From contig JACQZI010000005.1 of assembly GCA_016207825.1 (NCBI GenBank), forward strand, positions 124,001 to 188,000: a stretch of DNA of 64,000 nucleotides, in the 5' to 3' direction. The translations under genes and the position numbers were made by a program. This DNA comes from Planctomycetota bacterium. Its GTDB lineage: Bacteria > Planctomycetota > MHYJ01 > JACQXL01 > JACQZI01. This document shows positions 25,467 through 35,066 of the stretch, in pieces; within the stretch, counting starts at the first letter, position 1; each line of letters opens with the position of its first letter. The notes beneath the pieces are model-generated. The model did no database searches. It was not told the DNA's origin and saw only the letters and a program-made list of their open reading frames with translations.

Positions 25467-26768
25467 TCACACCGGGATAGAAAGCCAGAGAATAAGCGCC
25501 GCATAGATTAAGGAGGAAAATACGCTTAAGCCAGCGGACACATTGCGCCCGCGGCGCATCAAAAGATAAATGCCGTAGGCAACCCCGATAACCATCAGGG
25601 CTATCTGGCAATACCAGACTCCCGGCTGCATCTTCCAGCCGCTCATTATGGAGGAAATCCAATCCGTATTGCCGAAGAGATTCCAGTTCCAGCCGAACGG
25701 GTCATTCAGCGTGTAAAGCATTTCCTTTATATGGATGGAAAACTGCTTGATAATCAGTCCCAGATGGGTGAAAATCAGGACCGGAATGAATGCATGTATG
25801 CGGGAAGAAAAGCCGAATAACGATACGCTGAATGATTTCATAATCGTAACGGCCAGGATAGCCATCACGAAAAGAGCGGAGATATGATATTGGTTAAAAG
25901 AGAAACGGGTTACCATGTATTCATTAACCCGTATCCCCAGCGCACTCGTATAAAAGGCGTGGAATAAAGTGAAAAGCAATAAGAGTATCACCAGAAAATT
26001 ATAGGAGTGATTATCTGTATGAGCGCTTTTCAGGTCAGAAGCAGGCGCTCTTGCATTGATGGTGATATTATCATAAGGGCAGGCCTTCGGGCACTCCAGG
26101 CACAGCGTGCAGTGCATATTGGTATCCATGGTCGAAGGGAATTCGAAGACCGGACAGCCCACGCCTTTCTCATTACCGTTCAGGCAATCCTTATTGGGGC
26201 ATTTAGCGCAAACATCCTGGTTGATACTGCGCAGTTCAAACGGCGCGAAGAGCGCGTACAATCCGCTCATTATTCCAACCGGGCAGGCATAACGGCAGAA
26301 AGATTTGCGGTTAAATAGGAAGACGAATATAATCGCCAGCGCAACCATGGCCAGCCCAATATAAGCGGTCATGCGCGGGTTCAGGGAAATCCCGATGCTG
26401 TATTCAAGGAAAACCATGACGCATAATAAGGTAACCGGCAGCCATAGTTTCCGCAGGAATGGCGGGATATCCGGCTTACTGCTTTCCAATCGCTTTTTGC
26501 CGCTTATCGCACCGAACCATCCGGCGATGGTATTCCACGGGCACACCGTACACCAGACCTTGCCGAAGATGATGGCGAAGATGCTTATTAAGGTGAGCCA
26601 GATAATGCCGGTGGCGACGGAGGCGATATTGCGGTATGTCCCGCCGAAAAGGCCGGCGTAGACAATCAGTCCGAACAAGAGGACGAACACGAGGCGGAGA
26701 ATAAACAGCCACCACCTGGTTTTAGCCAGGTTTTTTATAATGCCCACAGTAAATAAATTATATTTCAT
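25467..26768 (-). CDS. NapH/CcoG-like inner-membrane polyferredoxin
   Basis: 433 residues with about nine membrane segments. Four cysteine clusters are present: CTVCPWN near residue 72, CRYACPVG near 158, CAKCPNKDC with a later C near 188-203, and CTLCLECPKACP near 219-230. The last is a complete [4Fe-4S] ferredoxin motif, and the CxxCP/CxxxCP pair is typical of NapH, NosR and CcoG proteins that move electrons across the inner membrane. Its ATG overlaps the stop of the giant barrel gene by one base, so it is the third gene of that operon. The electron donor and acceptor are unknown. Confidence 0.87.
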   Translation of the reverse strand: MKYNLFTVGIIKNLAKTRWWLFILRLVFVLLFGLIVYAGLFGGTYRNIASVATGIIWLTLISIFAIIFGKVWCTVCPWNTIAGWFGAISGKKRLESSKPDIPPFLRKLWLPVTLLCVMVFLEYSIGISLNPRMTAYIGLAMVALAIIFVFLFNRKSFCRYACPVGIMSGLYALFAPFELRSINQDVCAKCPNKDCLNGNEKGVGCPVFEFPSTMDTNMHCTLCLECPKACPYDNITINARAPASDLKSAHTDNHSYNFLVILLLLFTLFHAFYTSALGIRVNEYMVTRFSFNQYHISALFVMAILAVTIMKSFSVSLFGFSSRIHAFIPVLIFTHLGLIIKQFSIHIKEMLYTLNDPFGWNWNLFGNTDWISSIMSGWKMQPGVWYCQIALMVIGVAYGIYLLMRRGRNVSAGLSVFSSLIYAALILWLSIPV

Positions 26769-29700
26769 TACTTGCTAAATGCCACAACAAACCTAACAAA
26801 CGCCCCCTTAAGCGAGTAGTCGTTATTAATGGTCAGGTCATCGGAGAAATCGGTAAAGTTATAGCCGCCGCCGATATAAAAGCTGTCGGCAAGCTTATAA
26901 AGGACTTCGGCAAGGAATCCGCTTTTCGTGTCATCCGCCAGATATTGCCTCAAGGTGCGGTATTCCAAGCCGGCCGTCCACTTATCAAATATCTTATAAT
27001 TGAAGCGCGTCAGGTGCAAGGTGGTCTTGCTATCCATCCACGGATAATTGACAACCTTTTCCTCGCCCTCTTTCAACGCGTATTTTTCGATTACCTCAAG
27101 TTTCTTGGTGACGTCATACGCCAATTCAATCGAATAAATATTAAGGCGCTGGCGGGTGATTCTTATCGCGTTAAGCAAATCGGCCTGGCTTGCCGGGTAA
27201 TCGTCGGTCAGGCGCGTGTATTTGGCAAGGATGTTCAGCCTGTCCCAGTTTACCGGACGGTAGCCGACGCCAAGCCCGTATTCGCGGTATAAAGCCTCGG
27301 TCGTTTCGGTTGCCTGGTTTAAGGTCTGCGCCCAGTTGAAACGCCCGTCAATATAAAGATTGCGCTCCATGTTCCACTTGAACGAATTAGATGTAAGATA
27401 CTGGTTCCTGTCTCCGACCATGGTATTCTCATCGAATCTTACTTCCAGCCGCGTGGTTATAACTAACGGCTTGGAATAATAGCCAATCGCCGTGGAAGCG
27501 CTGTAACGCTCGGTTTCGCTGGTATCATAATTCTGCAACCGGCTCTTTTCGAAATTGCCGTTCCAGCGCCAGTAGACATTTATTTGCTTATCCACCCCGA
27601 CGCGCTGGGAATTAGCCTCGCTTATCTCGGACTTTTTATATTCCTGCTGGGTGTACACCCGTGTGGATTCATCCGGCTTATAGGCAGTGCCCGTGGTGAA
27701 TAGGGATTCCCTGCCTTCGGTTCTGGTCAATCCCTGGCGGTAATTCGTATAAAGGCTCCATAGCTCGTTAAGTTTCGTTTCCACCCCAACGAGTTGCGCA
27801 TTTCCGTCCGTCCCGCTGGTCGCTTCCACTCTGGCGGTAGAAACGATATCCATGGTGTCCGGGTCAACGATGCTTGCCGCCGCGCCTAAAGTCGTCTGGT
27901 AATTCGAGTCTCCGTTCAGGGTTGCCTGCTGGCCGAGATACGTCCTGAAAACCCCGCCGTAGAACTTGCGCTCCACCCTCGCGGCAACTATATCCGTATC
28001 GCGGTTGGTTTCCCCTTGGATGGCGTTAAGCGGAATATGCGCTTCTTGGTGGCGGTATTCGCCGTTAAACGCCCATTGGTTATTGGGCGTGTAGTTGCCG
28101 TGTAAAGAAGCGGTTTCCGTCCGCTTGGCTCCGACCTGGAATCTGGTGGCAAGGTTTTCCGTATCAAGCTCCAATAATTCCTGCGCGTCGTATCTGGCGA
28201 TGAGATTGAGTTTTCCTTCCAGCATGGAATTGGAAACCGACAAGCCGTATTTCTCCGTCCCTTGCTGGTTAACGGTATCTGAGCTTATGAAATCAGGCTG
28301 GAGGCGCTTGTAATACGCGCTTATCGGCAGGCGGTCAATCTCGTTAATCGTTGTCTTGATGCTGTAAGCCGCTCCTTTCGGTTGCACGGCGTTCGGGATG
28401 TTACTGAAACTTAATCCGCCGTCCGTTGACAGCGAATTGGGAATCGCGAAGGAAACCGATTCCGCGTATTCGATATCCAGCTTGTTCTTGGTGAATAGGG
28501 TCAAGGACGTATTCGCGCCCCTTAATTCATAATTCTCATCGAGCGTCTCTTCCCTGATATAAGTCCCTCCTAATTTCACCTGGAACTGTTCGCCGGGTAT
28601 CGGGATTTGCCGGCTGGCTGAACCGCCATAACTGCCCCTAGTCCAGTGGCTCCGGTCCGGCTCGTATTCATAGTCTATTATAATGTAAGCCGGATTCCCG
28701 TTTAAGAGCCCTGTTGAGATAAGGCCGTTGGAAGATTCAACCGAGGCAACCGGTTTGGTCAGGACTATCCGGCCGTTGGAATAATCTATCTCGTAATCAT
28801 CGCCCTGCGACAATGGCGTATTGGATAAAGTCAGGTTGGTGATTTTATCGCGCACTTCAATGCGGATTTGTTCCGAGCCCCGGACGACATTCCGGTTTTC
28901 CAGGTAATAAAATGTCCCGCCGGTCGCCTTGAATTCGTTATGGCCGCTTAACTGTTTAGCCTGCGCGCCGAACAGCGTTGCATTGGTCATCGTCTTTTGG
29001 TCATTGTTCGTTTTATTAACATATACCTTTGCCCCATAAAGAGTCCGATTATAATTAAGCAACTCCGTTTTATTCAATCCCGTCTGGTAATTCCCGACCA
29101 CCAGGTTACTGCCGCTGGGCAGGTGCTCTGCCAGAAGATAAACCGGCCCTTGCGTATTGGTCGCATCCCAAGATACTTTGGACGTATCGCCGTAAGTGAG
29201 ATAATATTTATCCGGGTCGATATAACGGGACAAACTACGTTCATTCTCACGGTTTGCGATTCTATCTGTATCAACGGATGAAGTAATGCGGTACTTCCCG
29301 TTAATGGTCGTCTTTAAATAACCGGCAACCCGGCCCTGGCCGTAAGCGCCGTCATTATACATATCATTATGCTTTACCGGATTAATATTGCCGCTCGTAT
29401 TATTGTAGCCGGCAACGCCTTCTCCTAAGATGACCAAGTCTAAGGAGTCCGTAGAGTTTGTAGAATTCTTGGAGTTGACAGGGAAGTTCACTTTGCACAA
29501 TAACCCTTCCGTAACTCTCACTACTTTTGAACTATTAAACCCTTGAACTTTTAAACTTAAGAGGTGCGTTCCCGGCATCACCCCCGGCACGTGGTATTTC
29601 CCGTCCTTATCCGTGGTGATGATTGTCCCGTCTTCCATTATAATTTTCGCCTTGGCTATACCCTTTTCGCCTTCATCCTGGACGCCGTTGTTGTTGGCAT

Positions 29701-32065
29701 CCTCAAAGACCTTTCCGATAATCGTCCCCAAATCGAATATCGGGTCGGGAATGACCGTGACCGATTCGCGCGCGGTATTGGAACGCCCCTCGGTGACCGG
29801 CGGGACATTGTAATAATATACCGCATACGCCTTGTTTTCATACTTGCCGAAAGTGACTCCGCTTCCCACGACTAATTGATAAGTTAAAATCTTACTCTCG
29901 CCGACAATAAAATCACCCGCGTCAAAGGCAAGCGTTGCCGCACCGGTCGGGTCGGCCTGCTTAACCCCGTTCAGCAACGTCGAACCCCGGACATATTTAA
30001 AGCCAAAAGGAATCCGGTCGTAAACGGTCGTCGTCCTCGTGGCATCGGTCGGGTCAGGGCCTTTGTTGGTAATATTGATTTGATACGTTACGATATCGCC
30101 GATTGTTACTTGCTGCTTATTAGCTTTCTTGGTAAGGGAAATATCCGCCGGGTCGGGCGGCGCTTGTCCGATGGCGTAAAGCTTGTCGTCATTGGCGCCG
30201 ACATAAACTACCGGGCTTATTGCAGAGCTGTTTGCCAGCGCCGGAGTGGAACGGATTGGCTGTCCCGTATTATAATCCCAGTTGGCGATCCCTGTCGGCG
30301 AGATAGAATATAATTTACCGTCATCCGAACCGATATAAACCGCGCCGGTTGAATCAATGGTCGGCGATGAACGGATATTATTTCCGGTAACAAAAGGGAA
30401 TCCGGCAACGATTGCACCGGTAGGATCCAGGCAATAAAGCTTGTCGTCATCCGACCCGAAATAGATATTGCCTCCGGCATCGACGGCTGGTGATGAATAA
30501 ACCGCCCCGTTGGTCTGGTAGCGCCACTTCAATGTCCCGTCCGCATTTAACGCGTACAAATAATTATCCAAAGAGCCGATGTAAACCGTTCCGTCCGCCG
30601 CTATCGCCGGAGATGAAACGATGCCGCTACCGGTCGGGTAAGACCACTTGATGGTGCTATCCGGATTCACGGCGTAAACCCTGCCGTCTGCCGAGCCGAC
30701 ATAAATCGTCCCGTCCGCCGCTATCGCCGGCGATGTCTCCAGCCACGGCCCACACTGGCGCGACCATTTGAAACTACCGTCGTAATTAATCGCGTAAAGA
30801 TTGCCGTTAATCGAGCCGACGTAAACCGTCCCGTCCGCGCCGATTGCCGGAGAAGATTTCAGCCAGCTTCCCGTATCATAAGTCCATTTCTGCGTCCCGC
30901 CCGGATTGATTGCGTGGAGCATGCCGGATGCCGCGCCGATAAAAATGGTGCCGTCCGCGGCAATCGCCGGGGATGAATGAACCAGCCCGCCGATTACATA
31001 CGGACCCGCCCAGACAGTGGAACTCGATGGCGTGATTTTGTAAAGGTTGCCGTCGTAAGAGGCAATGTAAATATTATTGGCGGCGTCTATTGCCGGTGAC
31101 GATTCCACATCTCCGCCTGTAGAAAATGCCCATTTGAACGTATTGGTTATCGGCCCCTGATACGGGCTTAAGCCGGTGTGCCTAAGGTCGTGGTGGAACA
31201 TCGGGCTGGGGGAATTCAAGAGCGCCGAGCCATCCGCAATCACGTTGACGTCCGCCGTGGCTGATGCCGTAAAGCCCTGGTTATCCGCCAACTCCATCTT
31301 TACCGTGTATGTCCCGACTCCCGGATACGTATAGGAAGAGGTTTTTATTTTGCTGTATGCCGTATCCCAGACGCCATCGTTGGTGTAATCCCAGCGCACC
31401 ATCAAAGCCGAGGCGGTTTCGTGGAGGTCATAAGATGCCGAGCCGTCAAGGTAAAACGCCGTGGAAACCGTGCCGGTAACCGGGATGGCCGTAAGGATGG
31501 CGACTGGGGGTAATTCGGGCACCTCGCTTTCTTTCTGGTTAAAGTTGATGATACTGCCGACCACCACGGCCAATCCGCCAAAATGCCATAGACCAAGTTC
31601 CGTCTTCTCCCCGATTTGCGATGCCACCTTCGTAACCATCTGGATATCCGAAACAAACTCGGCCGAAGATCCCGCGAGCTTCGTCCCAATCTTTAAAAGG
31701 CCTTCGGGCGTTTTCTGGTAATAGACTATCTCGTATTTCTCCGGCGGCGAGAATTCTATGAGGTTCGTGTATTTCTCGTAAGTGATTTCCTTTCCGTCCA
31801 GCAGAATCTTTTCCGGAATCCATGCCTGGTTAACCCGCGACGGGGTCTTGCTGATGGAAACGTCATCCTTTGCCCAGGCATACATGATATAATAGTAATA
31901 TGCCTCAGCCGGAGCCATGGTCTTGGTAAAGCGGTCGAGCACCACGGAATCTACCTGGTTTAAAACCTCCTGCCAGCGGTAAACAACCTCGATAGTTTCG
32001 GCAGACAAGGAAAGATTCACTGCGGCTATTATTATAAAAATATAAATAAAAACAGCTTTCCTCAT
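26768..32065 (-). CDS. Giant outer-membrane protein: PKD, 8-bladed PQQ-type propeller, DUF11, SdrD-B, beta-barrel
   Basis: 1765 residues. Signal peptide to about residue 21 (VNLSLSA). Then an unassigned N-terminal domain; a PKD-like domain about 190-285 (FYLDGSASYDLHE); an eight-bladed propeller about 305-635 with the repeated SSPAIAADGTVYIGS motif; a DUF11 domain about 640-770 (ADISLTKKANKQQVTIGD); a SdrD B-like domain about 778-850 (IIGKVFEDANNNGVQDEGE); and about 880 residues of alternating amphipathic strands ending in FVRFVVAFSK, which fits an outer-membrane barrel. The propeller lacks any visible PQQ or metal site, so it is probably a binding platform. Two stretches near residues 845-880 are simple, repeat-derived sequence. 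Cotranscribed with a lipoprotein upstream and the polyferredoxin downstream. Confidence 0.85.
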   Translation of the reverse strand: MRKAVFIYIFIIIAAVNLSLSAETIEVVYRWQEVLNQVDSVVLDRFTKTMAPAEAYYYYIMYAWAKDDVSISKTPSRVNQAWIPEKILLDGKEITYEKYTNLIEFSPPEKYEIVYYQKTPEGLLKIGTKLAGSSAEFVSDIQMVTKVASQIGEKTELGLWHFGGLAVVVGSIINFNQKESEVPELPPVAILTAIPVTGTVSTAFYLDGSASYDLHETASALMVRWDYTNDGVWDTAYSKIKTSSYTYPGVGTYTVKMELADNQGFTASATADVNVIADGSALLNSPSPMFHHDLRHTGLSPYQGPITNTFKWAFSTGGDVESSPAIDAANNIYIASYDGNLYKITPSSSTVWAGPYVIGGLVHSSPAIAADGTIFIGAASGMLHAINPGGTQKWTYDTGSWLKSSPAIGADGTVYVGSINGNLYAINYDGSFKWSRQCGPWLETSPAIAADGTIYVGSADGRVYAVNPDSTIKWSYPTGSGIVSSPAIAADGTVYIGSLDNYLYALNADGTLKWRYQTNGAVYSSPAVDAGGNIYFGSDDDKLYCLDPTGAIVAGFPFVTGNNIRSSPTIDSTGAVYIGSDDGKLYSISPTGIANWDYNTGQPIRSTPALANSSAISPVVYVGANDDKLYAIGQAPPDPADISLTKKANKQQVTIGDIVTYQINITNKGPDPTDATRTTTVYDRIPFGFKYVRGSTLLNGVKQADPTGAATLAFDAGDFIVGESKILTYQLVVGSGVTFGKYENKAYAVYYYNVPPVTEGRSNTARESVTVIPDPIFDLGTIIGKVFEDANNNGVQDEGEKGIAKAKIIMEDGTIITTDKDGKYHVPGVMPGTHLLSLKVQGFNSSKVVRVTEGLLCKVNFPVNSKNSTNSTDSLDLVILGEGVAGYNNTSGNINPVKHNDMYNDGAYGQGRVAGYLKTTINGKYRITSSVDTDRIANRENERSLSRYIDPDKYYLTYGDTSKVSWDATNTQGPVYLLAEHLPSGSNLVVGNYQTGLNKTELLNYNRTLYGAKVYVNKTNNDQKTMTNATLFGAQAKQLSGHNEFKATGGTFYYLENRNVVRGSEQIRIEVRDKITNLTLSNTPLSQGDDYEIDYSNGRIVLTKPVASVESSNGLISTGLLNGNPAYIIIDYEYEPDRSHWTRGSYGGSASRQIPIPGEQFQVKLGGTYIREETLDENYELRGANTSLTLFTKNKLDIEYAESVSFAIPNSLSTDGGLSFSNIPNAVQPKGAAYSIKTTINEIDRLPISAYYKRLQPDFISSDTVNQQGTEKYGLSVSNSMLEGKLNLIARYDAQELLELDTENLATRFQVGAKRTETASLHGNYTPNNQWAFNGEYRHQEAHIPLNAIQGETNRDTDIVAARVERKFYGGVFRTYLGQQATLNGDSNYQTTLGAAASIVDPDTMDIVSTARVEATSGTDGNAQLVGVETKLNELWSLYTNYRQGLTRTEGRESLFTTGTAYKPDESTRVYTQQEYKKSEISEANSQRVGVDKQINVYWRWNGNFEKSRLQNYDTSETERYSASTAIGYYSKPLVITTRLEVRFDENTMVGDRNQYLTSNSFKWNMERNLYIDGRFNWAQTLNQATETTEALYREYGLGVGYRPVNWDRLNILAKYTRLTDDYPASQADLLNAIRITRQRLNIYSIELAYDVTKKLEVIEKYALKEGEEKVVNYPWMDSKTTLHLTRFNYKIFDKWTAGLEYRTLRQYLADDTKSGFLAEVLYKLADSFYIGGGYNFTDFSDDLTINNDYSLKGAFVRFVVAFSK

Positions 32066-32088
32066 TCTTCCTCGCTATTCACTCCTCA

Positions 32089-32856
32089 CTACTCGTTACT
32101 CTCCAAGAAATCCAATCTCCTCGTCTTTTCCGTAATCACTGTCTGCGCCCCGGTAGTCTGGTAAGCCAGAAGGATAATCTGGGTGCGGTATTCTCCCTCA
32201 TACAACAACGCCTTGACCAAGCCGGAGAAAGGGAGGGGCGGGGCATACCAGATAGCGCCTTCATAGCCATCTTCATCCGGTATCAGGTTTACCTTATCGC
32301 ACTTAAGCCAGGTTTCTTTATTGTTTACGTTTATCTGCACCTCATCGGTTTCCTTTTTACCCGAATGTTCCGGCTGGGTAAAAGGAATCGGCGGGATGCT
32401 CCGGGTCATTTCATAGAAGAGCCCTTCCGCGCTCAGGCGCGTCCGCACTTCCCAGCGCTTCAGCTCTATTTCCACCGCCTGCATGTTATTGAATTTCATG
32501 ATTAGCTTGAAGGGCTGGGGATTGCCTTTTTCATCCACCATGAATTTGAAGACACGTTGCTGGTCGGTGCCGTCGTTTATGACGTATTCCACCCAGAAAT
32601 ACTCGGCATCTTTCCAGAGCGCCTTGCTGGTGATGCTGATTTTGACGATGCCTTCGGAAAGCTGGCTGGGATTGGCTTCCGGGCTGTATTTGACATAGCG
32701 CCGGAGGCGGTAGGTGACGGATTCGCCGATGGAGAAGGAGGAAGGCAAGGCAAGCCGTGAAGCGGCGGGGACAAATTCCGTAACAACCAGCTTCTCCACC
32801 CCCTTACAGCCGAACGCTGACAAAACAAACAATAGGCAAAGGCATAATTTCTTCAT
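32089..32856 (-). CDS. Lipoprotein, first gene of the barrel/polyferredoxin operon
   Basis: 255 residues. Lipoprotein signal MKKLCLCLLFVLSAFGC, with Cys17 as the lipidated residue. The rest looks like an all-beta domain (VTYRLRRYVKY, VKISITSK, YFWVEYVINDG); no family recognised. It starts at the ATG 32854-32856 directly behind a strong promoter with only nine bases between -10 box and ATG, so its mRNA should be leaderless. The giant barrel gene follows after 23 bases, suggesting that this lipoprotein helps assemble, or works with, that barrel. Confidence 0.85.
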   Translation of the reverse strand: MKKLCLCLLFVLSAFGCKGVEKLVVTEFVPAASRLALPSSFSIGESVTYRLRRYVKYSPEANPSQLSEGIVKISITSKALWKDAEYFWVEYVINDGTDQQRVFKFMVDEKGNPQPFKLIMKFNNMQAVEIELKRWEVRTRLSAEGLFYEMTRSIPPIPFTQPEHSGKKETDEVQINVNNKETWLKCDKVNLIPDEDGYEGAIWYAPPLPFSGLVKALLYEGEYRTQIILLAYQTTGAQTVITEKTRRLDFLESNE

Positions 32857-32865
32857 GGCAAGTCA

Positions 32866-32894
32866 ATTATAAATTTAGATTGTAACGGGGTCAA
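32866..32894 (-). promoter_or_regulatory. Promoter of the lipoprotein-barrel-polyferredoxin operon (leaderless type)
   Basis: TTGACC at 32889-32894 (minus sense), 17-bp spacer, perfect TATAAT at 32866-32871; nine bases to the ATG. No Shine-Dalgarno site. Confidence 0.8.
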
Positions 32895-32928
32895 GGTAAA
32901 AAATTTTCATATATTTTTATTTTTTGGC

Positions 32929-32957
32929 TTGACAAAGTCATAATTATGGTTTATACT
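32929..32957 (+). promoter_or_regulatory. Promoter of the endonuclease Q gene
   Basis: TTGACA at 32929-32934, 17-bp spacer, TATACT at 32952-32957; leader of about 84 bases with AAGGAAGAA before the ATG. Confidence 0.75.
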
Positions 32958-33047
32958 TTTAGCGTTAGTTTTAAATAGTGTGCTTCTAAGAAACCGTCAG
33001 GCATAGCGTGAGCTTTGCTTGAATATAAAATAAGGAAGAAGTTCCCA

Positions 33048-34331
33048 ATGAAGTTCATTGCGGACTTTCACATACATTCCAAATACAGCCGGGCGACCAG
33101 CCCGGAGATGAATGTCGAAATACTCTCCCGCTGGGCAAAAATCAAGGGCATCAAACTTTTAGGCACGGGCGATTTTACCCACCCCAATTACTTCGCGGAA
33201 CTACGCTTGCGCCTGACAGACGCAGGGAACGGATTCTTCACCCTAAAGAAAGGCGAAAAATCCACCCACTTCATCCTGAGCGCGGAAATCAGCAATATCT
33301 TCACCCAAAACGGCAAAGGCCGGAGAATCCATACGCTCATCCTGGCCCCCAGCTTCGACGCGGTCAGCAAGATAAACGCCAAGTTGAAGCGCATGGGCAA
33401 CGTTTCCTCGGACGGACGCCCCATCTTCGGGCAGCCGGTCAAGGAGATGGCCAAGATGATCATGGATACCGCTCCGGAATGTTTCCTCGTGCCAGCGCAT
33501 GCCTGGACGCCCTGGTTTTCCCTCTACGGGGCGAATTCCGGGTTCGATTCCATCGAAGAATGCTTCGGCGAAGAGGCCAAATACATCCACTGCATCGAAA
33601 CCGGGCTCTCTTCCGACCCGGCGATGAACTGGCGGCTCTCCAAACTGGATAAGGTTGCCTTGATTTCCAATTCCGACGCGCACTCACCCCGTAAAATCGG
33701 ACGGGAGGCGAACGTCTTTGACGCGGAGTTTTCCTATAAATCCATCATCGATACCCTCAAGGCCAGGGACCCCAAGCGATTCCTTTACACGATAGAATTT
33801 TTCCCGGAGGAAGGCAAATACCATTTCGACGGGCACCGCGACTGCAACGTGGCGCTTTCGCCCGCGGAAAGCAAGAAGAACAATAACCTCTGCCCCAAAT
33901 GCAGGAAGCCGCTCACCATCGGCGTCATGCACCGGGTAGAGGCGCTGGCCGACCGGCCGGAGGGATTTGTCCCACCCAACAGCATCCCCTATAAAAACCT
34001 GGTTCCGCTGGAGGAAATCATCGCGGATGCGCTCGATGTCTCCACCGGAACGACCACGGAAGAAGCCGCCTACGACAAGCTGATTGAAAAATGCGGTAGC
34101 GAATTCAAGATACTCCTGGATATGCAACTGGATGAAATCTCCCACTTCGCGGACGATAAAGTCGTAAAAGGCATCAAACTGGTCCGGGAAGGGAAGCTCC
34201 ATATCGAACCGGGCCACGACGGCGTTTACGGGAAAATCAGGATTTTCGAACACACCCCGCCGAAAGACGCACCGGCAAGCCAGCTTTCCTCTTTCAGGTT
34301 TGCCCCGCCCAGCCAGATGAAGCTTTTCTAA
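33048..34331 (+). CDS. Endonuclease Q-like PHP-domain nuclease
   Basis: 427 residues from ATG 33048 (MKFIADFHIHSKYSRATSPE), preceded by AAGGAAGAA; eleven extra upstream residues are rejected. PHP metal motifs: DFHIH (His8, His10), GTGDFTHP, the AHAWTPWFSLYG segment and SNSDAHSP. A zinc-finger-like region follows (DCNVALSP, then CPKC near residue 284). This arrangement is characteristic of EndoQ, which cuts DNA 5' to deaminated bases and abasic sites. EndoQ is widespread in archaea and patchy in bacteria. The last six residues, SQMKLF, fit the bacterial sliding-clamp binding motif QLxLF, in the place where archaeal EndoQ binds PCNA. Confidence 0.87.
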   Translation: MKFIADFHIHSKYSRATSPEMNVEILSRWAKIKGIKLLGTGDFTHPNYFAELRLRLTDAGNGFFTLKKGEKSTHFILSAEISNIFTQNGKGRRIHTLILAPSFDAVSKINAKLKRMGNVSSDGRPIFGQPVKEMAKMIMDTAPECFLVPAHAWTPWFSLYGANSGFDSIEECFGEEAKYIHCIETGLSSDPAMNWRLSKLDKVALISNSDAHSPRKIGREANVFDAEFSYKSIIDTLKARDPKRFLYTIEFFPEEGKYHFDGHRDCNVALSPAESKKNNNLCPKCRKPLTIGVMHRVEALADRPEGFVPPNSIPYKNLVPLEEIIADALDVSTGTTTEEAAYDKLIEKCGSEFKILLDMQLDEISHFADDKVVKGIKLVREGKLHIEPGHDGVYGKIRIFEHTPPKDAPASQLSSFRFAPPSQMKLF

Positions 34332-34430
34332 ATTTCCCCGGTGCCCTTATGGAACAAATCCGGCTTTATTCGTGCCATTCGTGTTTATAAATCAGCGCAT
34401 AAAAAAAATGAATAATTTTCAAAATTAGAG

Positions 34431-34459
34431 TTGACATTTCAGGTTTTTGCGGTTATACT
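34431..34459 (+). promoter_or_regulatory. Promoter of the pseudopilin and winged-helix genes
   Basis: TTGACA at 34431-34436, 17-bp spacer, TATACT at 34454-34459, followed by CCGGAGG before the ATG at 34481. Confidence 0.8.
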
Positions 34460-34480
34460 ATTGCCGGAGGAATTTAAAAT

Positions 34481-35014
34481 ATGCAAAATAAAAGATTACA
34501 TCATGGGAAAAACACGGGCTTCACGCTGATAGAACTCCTGGTCGTCATCGCCATCATTACGGTATTAGCCACGTATCTCATGGTAAACTTCCTGGGGTTT
34601 AACTGTTCGGCCAGGCAGGCGGCATCCAAGGCGGCCATCAGCGCCATGTCCGAATCCTTAGAATTATTCTACGCGGACTACGGCGGCTATCCCAAACAGG
34701 CCGCGTCAAACTTTTCGTCATCGGTCCTGGTCGAGGCTTTGAAAGGCGACCTGACCGCCGACCCGCCCAAAAAGCAATACTATCCCTTCAAAAGGGGGGA
34801 AACCGGACAGGGCGGCGAATGGGTCAACAAACTGGGATTCCCCTATTATTACCGCAATAATAACGCAGAAAATTATTCCAGCAAAAAACCACCCCCGCCC
34901 GACGTGCGGAATATAAGCACCTTTGATATCTGGAGCCAGGATTGCAAGACCCCTGAAGGCATGACTGACCCCATGCAAATAGCCGGTAAGACGATTATTT
35001 GCAATTGGGAATAA
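34481..35014 (+). CDS. Type IV pilin-like / type II secretion pseudopilin
   Basis: 177 residues. The prepilin cleavage and N-methylation motif is intact: KNTGFTLIELLVVIAIITVL, with Gly13 before the cut and the Glu at +5. The globular part has GspG-like features (MSESLELFYADYGGYPK and a later FDIWSQDC). The protein is an orphan: no pilus or secretion ATPase genes are near. Whether it is a minor pilin or a pseudopilin cannot be told. A winged-helix gene follows after 52 bases. Confidence 0.87.
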   Translation: MQNKRLHHGKNTGFTLIELLVVIAIITVLATYLMVNFLGFNCSARQAASKAAISAMSESLELFYADYGGYPKQAASNFSSSVLVEALKGDLTADPPKKQYYPFKRGETGQGGEWVNKLGFPYYYRNNNAENYSSKKPPPPDVRNISTFDIWSQDCKTPEGMTDPMQIAGKTIICNWE

Positions 35015-35066
35015 CGGTTAATAATCAAGAGGAATTTTGAAATTAGTTATAGAAGGAGGGGATATT

